Below, piece by piece: positions 57,608 through 64,000 of a DNA stretch of 64,000 nt (position 1 is its first letter; every line of letters begins with the position of its first letter). This DNA is from Amborella trichopoda (taxonomy: Eukaryota; Streptophyta; Magnoliopsida; Amborellales; Amborellaceae), in the NCBI RefSeq assembly GCF_000471905.2, contig NW_006499776.1, forward strand, positions 867,994-931,993. The letters are read 5' to 3'. The notes below the pieces were generated by a model. That model was not told the origin of the DNA and did no database searches. It was given only the letters and a program-made list of their open reading frames with translations. The translations under genes were made by a program, and so were the position numbers.

Positions 57608-57619
57608 ACTCTGATACCA
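57608..57619 (-). other. Copia primer binding site (initiator tRNA-Met type)
   Basis: The minus strand reads TGGTATCAGAGT, matching the TGGTATCAGAGC site complementary to initiator tRNA-Met in most plant copia elements, with one change. Confidence 0.8.
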
Positions 57620-57833
57620 TATTAAAAAAATAGAAAACTGCAAAGAGACAAAATTTACGTGGTTTGGCAATGGCCTACATCCACAGTGAACACTATATCT
57701 TTTATTTTGTCATAGATAAGTACAAGACTCAAAACAAATAATTTATAGAAAGAGGGAGCAGCAGTTATATCCCATAAAAGTCTATCATATGCCGTGACAT
57801 ATGTTAACCCCTCAAAAATAAAAACCACCAACA
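57620..57833 (-). mobile_element. Copia 5' LTR (about 214 bp)
   Basis: Bounded by the PBS on one side and ACCACCAACA (TGTTGGTGG on the minus strand) on the other. Contains ACGTGGTTTGGC, then CTACATCCACAG (on +), a phrase typical of plant copia LTR ends. The end next to the PBS reads AATA instead of a clear CA. No second LTR is in the window. Confidence 0.55.
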
Positions 57834-58368
57834 TGAAAATCGTGGTAGAATCGATTGACAATGAGGTGGCAATGCGTTTTCATTACTCATTGATGCCTAT
57901 GCTTGATGTGGTCAATAAGGAGGCTGAGAATAGTGGTCACGAAGGAGACTAAGAATTGTACATGCCTGCAATATTTGGACCCACCTCTCTTTCTCTCTCT
58001 CTCCAAGTGATTTCTTACTTCATTAACAGGTGAAGTGGCACACCCAAATGTCATCGAAATATTGAAAGAGATTTGACGGTAATAGAAGGGAGTCCTATGC
58101 AGCCCACGTGTGTGAGGGGCTCATAGGATGGTTACTCTTTAATAATATAGAAGAGTCGGCTATTGTAAACTTTCAATATTTAATCGAAAAAACACATGAA
58201 CTAACCAAATCAACGTTTGACCAAAAACTAATAAATAAACATAATGAGCATTAGAACCGAATAAACAAGCAAACATTCATCCAAAAAATGTAGACTTAAT
58301 GCACTGGCGTCGTCTTCTTCGCCCAAATAGAAGGGAAGAGGGAGAATGAGAAAAAAAGAAGCAGGATC
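57834..58368. other. 3' intergenic region
   Basis: AT-rich sequence between the copia LTR and the DUF26 gene. I see no gene or repeat of note apart from a short CT run near 57990. It includes the 3' untranslated region of the DUF26 gene. Confidence 0.5.
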
Positions 58369-59103
58369 CTAGGTTCGGTAAAATGGGTACACCTCGTACC
58401 TAATGTTACAACTCCCTGTTAAAACCCTTCCTCCCTGTTTCCCACTACAACGAGTGGGCAGTTCCCCAATCACTTCATCCAAACAGGCCTTGCAATCCCC
58501 ACTGCTGAGATCATAACTGCACTGAGCCAATCCATATATCGTCGTCTTGTCGCCTACTTCACTCAATTGGATTTCTCCGGTTGCGAAAAAAGAAAGAGAG
58601 AGAGAAGCTTGAGAAGAAAACTGATACATGAGCTCTCCAAGATAACGGTTAAACAGATGGGGCGCAGAAACATTGAGAGTGTTCCACATATATATCTTAT
58701 TCTTCTCATCAATTTTACCGAAGAAACTTTTGTTCGAATAATGTACGAGACAGTAATCGAACCAAACAATTGCTTCTTCTTTGTTCGGACAGAGGTGACG
58801 AATTTCAGCGGTTGCATCTTCCATGCACACTTTACAATCATAGCGTGTCACGTCTGCACGACAGAGACCGAGGCCATGGTATTTGCGGTCAGGGGAGGAC
58901 GCAGTGGCAAAGCCAGTGATGGCAGTTTTGGCTGATAGGGTTCTGAGGAGGGAGCTTAAGGCATGGTCAAGTGGGGGGTGAGTTGTGTAGTTTGTTGAGG
59001 TGGGTGAACAGATGTGAGACAGTGGGTCGGCGCTTATGGTGCCCTGGAGACGCATGGTGAGGCATAGTGCCAGAATGGGCAAGAGAAAATTGGAAGCCAC
59101 CAT
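58369..59103 (-). CDS. Cysteine-rich repeat secretory protein (two DUF26/Gnk2 domains)
   Basis: The only intact host gene in the window: 244 codons without an intron. Residues 1-25 form a signal peptide with a Leu-rich core (NFLLPILALCL), probably cleaved after ISA. Two DUF26 domains follow. The first has C81-x8-C90-x2-C93 (CRADVTRYDCKVC), with C32, C105 and C118 as further disulfide candidates. The second has C175-x8-C184-x2-C187 (CSYDLSSGDCKAC), plus C199 and C212. It ends shortly after the second domain, with no transmembrane helix or kinase, so it belongs to the secreted CRRSP group and not to the receptor kinases or plasmodesmal PDLPs. The family acts in the apoplast; some members (ginkbilobin-2) bind mannose and are antifungal. 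The start is the first ATG and is followed by a good signal peptide. Confidence 0.9.
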   Translation of the reverse strand: MVASNFLLPILALCLTMRLQGTISADPLSHICSPTSTNYTTHPPLDHALSSLLRTLSAKTAITGFATASSPDRKYHGLGLCRADVTRYDCKVCMEDATAEIRHLCPNKEEAIVWFDYCLVHYSNKSFFGKIDEKNKIYMWNTLNVSAPHLFNRYLGELMYQFSSQASLSLSFFATGEIQLSEVGDKTTIYGLAQCSYDLSSGDCKACLDEVIGELPTRCSGKQGGRVLTGSCNIRYEVYPFYRT

Positions 59104-59203
59104 CTTCTTTTATAGAGAGAGATGGCTGGTTTGTATGCCTTCTTTGTGTGAGAGAGAGCTGTCTGGTTTGTATGTGTTGTTTGCAAAGGTTTGAGTGGGG
59201 TTG

Positions 59204-59216
59204 AATATATATATAG
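59204..59216 (-). promoter_or_regulatory. TATA box of the DUF26 gene
   Basis: The minus strand reads CTATATATATATT about 100 bp upstream of the start codon, a suitable distance for a plant TATA box with a short 5' untranslated region. The leader between them contains GAGAGAGA runs (59115-59160). Confidence 0.6.
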
Positions 59217-59270
59217 ATACAGGTATGTAAGGCAAAAATGTGAGACTGGGTTGGGGTGTTAAATAATCAC

Positions 59271-59500
59271 TGGTTGAATATGTCGAAGTGGTGGACCTCT
59301 TCTTGTTTGTAAATGCAGGGAGTTGTATTTGTCTTCTTTTTTTACTATGGAAAAACGCGGGCTGCTCATACGTCTAAAAAAAATATCATTGGTTGAATAC
59401 GTCGAAGTGGTGGACCTCTTCTTGTTTGTAAATCCAGGGAGTTGTATTTGTTTTTTTTTTTTGACTATGGAAGAACGAGGGTTGCTTGTACTTGTAAAAT
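59271..59500. repeat. 119-bp tandem duplication upstream of the DUF26 gene
   Basis: GGTTGAATATGTCGAAGTGG at 59272 recurs as GGTTGAATACGTCGAAGTGG at 59391, followed in both by GACCTCTTCTTGTTTGTAAAT, a T-run and ACTATGGAA. Two copies, few differences, so fairly recent. It lies just upstream of the TATA box. Confidence 0.85.
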
Positions 59501-60668
59501 CAACCACCTTTTGTGACTAAGGTTCTAGTCGTTAAATTCATTACAGATGGGTGATTTTAGTTATGATACAGTCTCTATGCGGCCAGCGAACCTGTTGTAG
59601 CAACGAGGGCTTGGCAATAAATAATTTGATCTTAATTTTTAAAGAATATATAATCTTCAACATAAAGATCATAAATATGAAAAAAAAAATTTGAAAAATA
59701 GAAATAATAATTATATTAAAAATATATTTGGACTGTTAGTTACACTTGTTTTTAGATGGACCACCTATTTGTATCCATCTTTAAGATGCATGTTTTATAC
59801 CTCTTGACCGCATATTGTAGAAATGCGGTTTAGCTGGCATGAAACAATTCTCCTCTGAGTTATCTAATGCAGTATAGGAAAGAGCCACTCGCTGGGTGCT
59901 CGGCCAAGGCCGAGCCAAGTACTTGGCCGTAGTCCGAGTAACTTGCCTTGAGTTTGGCAGAGTTGTGACCAAGGCTAATAGGTGTTAAAAATTAAAAAAT
60001 ACTAAAAAAACCCAAAAAAAGGAAAATATCTCTATAGTAAAATTAAACAAAACACATCTAAATTAGGTTAAAAAACATTGATAAAATGGATGTTTAGAAA
60101 AACAATATGTGATGGGGTATATTAGAAATGATCTAAAAAGAAGGGAAAATAGAAAAGTATTCATATCCAAAACACTTTTTAATCTTTGTCAAAATGATAA
60201 ATAATATAAAAAAACATATTACTAATAAATTTCTTATTTTGTGAATTTTTATTTTTCAATTTTTTTGTTTAGATCCAATTTTTTATACATCCTACCCCCA
60301 ATATAAAAAAAAAGTACTTGTTGTATTATACATCCAATTTTCTATACATGTTACTTGTTGTGTTATATAAAAAAATTACTAAACATGTTACTCGTTGTAT
60401 TATACATCCAATTTTCTATACATCCTACCCTCAATACTTTTTGTATTATATCCTAAAGCCTAACACTATTTTTTTTTGTATTTACCCCGCAGTCAAATAG
60501 TCAACGAATTTAGAAAAAAATTGCTCTTTTCTCTCTCTTCCCCATTTCAATATACTATATTAATTTATATTTCTCTCTCAAACTCACTTTCTCTACTTAG
60601 CCAAAAAACTCTAGCTCACTCTCTCATTCGCACTCTTTCTTTCTGTCCCTGCTTACCCAAAAGAAAAA
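59501..60668. repeat. AT-rich intergenic region with short repeats
   Basis: No gene is seen. 59890-59950 has a G/C-rich patch with the hairpin CTCGGCC-AA-GGCCGAG. 60276-60445 has two to three imperfect copies of a segment containing TGTATTATACATCCAATTTT and CTATACATCCTACCC. 60571-60650 is a CT-rich segment duplicated at 61520-61615. Confidence 0.5.
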
Positions 60669-61500
60669 GGGAAAATTATAAAAAAACCCCCCAATATACA
60701 CTATCTATGCAACTTACCCCCATCCAAACCTTTTCTCTCACTTTTTTCCCCACAACAACCTTTCTTCACAAAAACCCCCCAAGGTAAAACGTTATTATTT
60801 TTTGGATGGAAGTGCCCACCCCGTACAAAAAAAGTCAATTGGCGCTGACTATCGATTCCAAGTAACATATTGCCGGAGCGCAGTGTACAACTCCCTGAGG
60901 GAATTGTCTAGAGCATACTGCCAGAGCGCGTATGTATTGAGGGCCGAAGCGCTTTGTAAGGATTGTCGGATCGTTGTACCCATTGCTGGAGCGCGTTCAT
61001 AAACTGTCGGAGCATTGAATACGCTGCCGGAGTGTGCCATTACACTACCAGAGCGTTGTCAGAGCCTCTATTGTCGGAGTGCCTTTGTATACTGTCGGAG
61101 CAAAATGCCTTCAGATGGTGTACAACTAGAGTGCGTTCATATACTGTCAGAGCACTGAATACACTGCCGGAGCGCCCCATTACACTACCAAAGCACTATT
61201 GCTCCAGAGCATATATTGCTGAAGCGTTCTTTAAGACTGCAGAAGAACGTCGTCTCCAGAATTTGTACTGTCGAAGCTCATCTTTGTACTGCCAGAGGGC
61301 ATTGGGTAAATTAAAAAATGGGAAACAGTAGAGAGAAGGGCGTGTGAAAAAAAGGTAGTTTAGTCTTTTTTCTTATTCCTTTTGGATTGGGGGGTTTTTT
61401 GCAAAGAAAGGTTGTTGTGGGGAAAAAAGTGAGAGAAAAATGTTGGATGGGGGTAAGTTACATAGATAGTGTGTATTGGGAGGTTTTTTATAATTGTCCC
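60669..61500. mobile_element. Non-autonomous TIR DNA transposon (about 830 bp)
   Basis: Terminal inverted repeats of about 114 bp: 60669-60782 and 61387-61500 are reverse complements with few changes (shared segments ACTATCTATG, AACTTACCCCCATCCAA, TTTTTTCCCCACAACAACC, ACCCCCCAA). The 600-bp centre holds about twenty spaced copies of a CTGYCGGAGCG motif. There is no open frame for a transposase. Long TIRs suggest a Mutator-like derivative. A 9-bp target-site duplication cannot be read reliably because both flanks are A-rich. Confidence 0.75.
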
Positions 61501-61615
61501 AAAAAAGAAACTTTATCTCGTCCAAACTCTCTCTATCTCTCTCTACTTACCCAAAAACTCTCTCTCTCTAGTTGAACTCTCTCTTTCTCCCGCACTCTCT
61601 CTCTCTGCCCTAAAT

Positions 61616-62028
61616 GAGATCTCTGGGTTTTTTAAAAATGGTAATAATGAAGAAGCCATCAATCTCTTTGAAAAATGCAAATCGAAGGAATAGAAAAAGG
61701 CATAGTCACCTTTAACATTCTGATCTGAGATCATAATCAATTGGGAAACTGTGATTTAGCCCTTGATTTATTGGAAAGAATGAAGTTTTCTAGCATGAAA
61801 CCTGATATACTCACCTGGACTTCGATGATCTCAGGGTTGTCTCAGAATGAAAGAGAAAACCAAGCTTTTCATCTAATTAGAGAGGAGGTTTGGAGGAATC
61901 AAGCCTAATCGGATCACAGTACTATGTTCTTTGAATGCTTGCTTTACATTAAAATCCATCAACTGGGGAGTTGAGATACATTCTATGGCTACGAAAGCGG
62001 GTTTGCAGAGGAGTTATTAGTAGGTAAT
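61616..62028 (+). pseudogene. Pentatricopeptide repeat (PPR) protein fragment, frameshifted
   Basis: Three frames together give a PPR pattern. First GFFKNGNNEEAINLFEKCK; after a shift, GIVTFNILI-stop-DHNQLGNCD, ALDLLERMKFSSMKPDILTW and TSMISGLSQNERENQAF; after another shift, GGIKPNRITVLCSLNAC, then SINWGVEIHSMATKAG; and finally EELLVGN in yet another frame. The spacing and the WTSMISGLSQN and EIHS-A-KAGF blocks are those of P/L/S-type PPR proteins, organellar RNA-binding factors of several hundred residues. Only about 135 residues remain, with at least three shifts and two stops, so it is not functional. Confidence 0.85.
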
Positions 62029-62329
62029 GGTTGCTAAGGAAAAAAATGCTATATACATATTTGAGCAGATAAAGTTACTTAGGATTGCACCAAACCAAAA
62101 AACAATTTTGTGCTGTCCGGTGCACTTCTTGCGGGTCTGGCACTTTTTTGTCTTGAACTGCAAAAACAAAATTTAATATGGAAAAAAGTGTGTTAGAAGG
62201 GGAGAATTTATTGGAAGAAGGCACACTCCTTGTCGGACTGAAATGATGTTGTTGTCCGGCACTTTTTGTGCCGTACCACAATTAAATAAAAAAAGGTATG
62301 TCAAAGAGTGTGTCGGACCACATAAAAAA
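62029..62329. other. Unassigned sequence with GTGCCGGAC repeats
   Basis: The minus strand has three versions of a short phrase (AGTGCCGGACA, AGTGCCAGACC, GTGCACCGGACAG) between 62075 and 62265. No gene or known element is recognised. Confidence 0.3.
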
Positions 62330-62700
62330 ATAGAGAGAAAGAGAGATAGAAAGAGAGAGGGAGGGAGGGTAAAGAGAGAATGAGGGAGGATAGAGAGAGA
62401 AAGAGAGATGGAGAGAGAAATGGGTAGAGGTAAAGAGAGAGGACATGTGGAGAGAGCTAGAGAGAAAGTGTGAGGGACAGTAGAGAAATAAAGCAAGAAA
62501 GAGAGAGAAGTAGAGAGGATAAGTGGAGAGAGGTAGAGCAAGAAAGTAAGAGAGGGAAAGTAGAGAGAGAAAGGGAGAAAGCAAGTATCACATGACTAAA
62601 TGGAAAAAGAGAGAAAAAAGGGAAGGAGAGAGAAATATAAAATAATAAATTGAAAAGGGTTAGGGAGAGAAAAAGGGAAATTTAGTCCCAAAATGTATTG
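62330..62700. repeat. GA-rich low-complexity tract
   Basis: GAGAGAAAGAGAGA-type purine tract on the plus strand. It generates open frames of 100-122 aa on the minus strand that are Ser/Leu-rich and not genes. Confidence 0.85.
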
Positions 62701-63153
62701 CCTAATTGATTGGGAATAAATACAAGGAAAAATTGTGCAGGGATTTTGGATATAATACAAGTATTGGGGATAAGATGTGTAGAAAGTTGATTTGAGGGGG
62801 TATCTATAATTTTCCCAATTTTAAATGAGATATATGTGTAAATTTCTCAAAAAAAAAATCATAGAGTGACCATGGCTCAAGATAGAGAACAAGGAAGGTA
62901 TTGTTCGTGTTGTAGGATATTTTTGACATGCTTGAATTCCTGGTGTGAATAATGGAGAACCCAGCGGTGACCAAGACCCCTAGGTACCAAAAATGCTTAA
63001 GGACTACGGAAACCCTGACTAAATAAACCTTATTCTTGAGAGCCTTAATTGCAATACCATTTCACCTCCAAATTAAGCAAATGAGTCTCCCAATAATGAT
63101 TCAAGAATCCCCTCCAAATTTTGGTCAATTCAGATGTATATGGAACAAGCAGG

Positions 63154-63480
63154 TATGGTGCACCATAGCTGAAACTCTATCCTAGAGACCACCAAGGCCT
63201 ATGGGACCACCACCGCCAATGGATTTAAGAGGTCGCGAGCAGTTATTGTACCAAGTTTCAGCCTAATCCAATCTCCCTAGGTCATACCTGCTAAAAATGA
63301 TAAATTTCAAGCATGATATGGTACACCATAGCTGGAACTCTACCTTAGAGACTTCCAATGGCCATGTGACCAACACCAATAGATTTGAGAGACCGAGAGT
63401 AGTCACCATGCTGAATTTTAGCTCAATCCGATCTTACTAGGTTGTACTTTCGAAAAATAGTAACATTTTTACTATTCACT
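63154..63480. repeat. 162-bp tandem duplication
   Basis: TATGGTGCACCATAGCTGAA at 63154 recurs as TATGGTACACCATAGCTGGA at 63316, with similarity over the whole unit (ACTCTA-CTTAGAGAC, AGATTTGAGAG, AATCCGATC). About 75-80 percent identity by eye. 62701-63153 and 63481-64000 show no gene I can support. Confidence 0.75.
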
Positions 63481-64000
63481 TGATCCATTTAAACCAATTA
63501 CTATTTATAATAACTGTGTTTTTGCAAAAAGGTAAAACATTGAAAGCTTGAATCTCCCTCGTCGTAAAGTAAATGAATCCCAAATTTGGGAATGTTGTTC
63601 ACCTAACCGAGTTCTAGGATTCAGTAGGTCACACACTTCATGAGAGCCTAGAAAAAGGGAGAAATTCTAGAGAGAAATTTGGTAAAAACCAAGAAAATGC
63701 AGGAAACTTTAGTAGTATATCTACTCACTCTAGCACCTATATCTTAATATTCTGGACTCCCACAACCTCAAGACTAGGTTCGTTGCAATCGCAGCTCAGA
63801 GCCTTCGTTTTGAGTACTCATTTGATTGAAATGTAGATTGATAAGGTACTCTATTAAGGCTTTAAAAAAAACATATTTTTTGGTGGCAGGAATCTCATTT
63901 TTTGGCCACCTCTCCAATTTGGAAAGTAATCATTTGACATCCAAATCAGGGGATTTTTATTGCAAAATGATCTCGATAACTTTCCATTCGATTTTTGATA

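Noticed and set aside
58567-58935. 122-aa forward frame overlapping the DUF26 gene
   Set aside because: Antisense shadow. The minus-strand frame has the signal peptide and both C-x8-C-x2-C motifs.
62282-62584. Two minus-strand frames of 100-122 aa near the PPR pseudogene
   Set aside because: Entirely from the GA-rich tract; Ser/Leu/Pro low complexity in several frames.

Overview
This window is nuclear DNA of a seed plant. The evidence is dense nested LTR retrotransposons with plant-type primer binding sites, one plant-specific DUF26 cysteine-rich secretory protein gene, a pentatricopeptide-repeat (PPR) pseudogene, and fragments of plant ARGONAUTE, ubiquitin-ribosomal S27a and GDSL-lipase genes. 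I cannot name the species. About 58 of the 64 kb is transposon sequence and only one host gene looks intact. Two assembly gaps (1660-1984 and 46086-46500) lie inside LTRs.

Layout. 1-4269: 5' end of reverse-strand Ty3/gypsy element A (gag N-terminus, ORF1, PBS, a 2.95 kb LTR). 4270-5149: AT-rich filler and a copia-like LTR/PBS scrap. 5150-15988: forward element E, with two 5'-truncated LTRs, an internal region without recognisable gag-pol, an unknown repeated ORF, a 90-bp minisatellite, and a different LTR-like block at 11814-13448. 15989-21372: reverse element B (gag, ORF1, PBS, 3.3 kb LTR). 21373-24025: forward element I (LTR end, PBS, gag/pro linker). 24026-25651: reverse LTR F. 25652-30061: hypervariable 3'-type sequence with several minisatellites, a TATA-like promoter and an ARGONAUTE-like fragment. 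30062-33060: element J pol, reverse and decayed. 33061-44172: element C, reverse, the most complete (gag, RT, RNase H, partial integrase, ORF1, PBS, complete 3.2 kb LTR). 44173-45819: minisatellite DNA. 45820-48760: LTR D. 48761-50467: 3'-type sequence with a 340-bp duplication. 50468-55759: forward element G (gag plus 3' LTR). 55760-57833: Ty1/copia element, reverse, whose leader carries S27a and GDSL fragments. 57834-64000: the genic end, with the DUF26 gene (58369-59103), a TIR element (60669-61500) and a PPR pseudogene (61616-62028).

The gypsy-type elements A, B, C, E, G, I and J look like one Tat/Ogre-like superfamily. They share LTR ends (TGTTTGAAC...CCTAACCA, read 5' to 3' in the element), a PBS of the type TGGCGACTCCACTAGGG, an ORF1 upstream of gag, and very long LTRs. 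In B, C and G the LTR has a TATA-like box, then AATAAA 50-60 nt later, then a very long U5. The U5 holds pyrimidine-rich tracts, an array of about 53-60-bp hairpin units, and copies of a roughly 110-bp subrepeat. Arrays in different LTRs use different stem sequences, yet both arms change together. I consider this the most interesting unexplained structure here. All pol copies are dead: C has YVDD changed to YVVD and an integrase D changed to N, and J has an integrase E changed to K.
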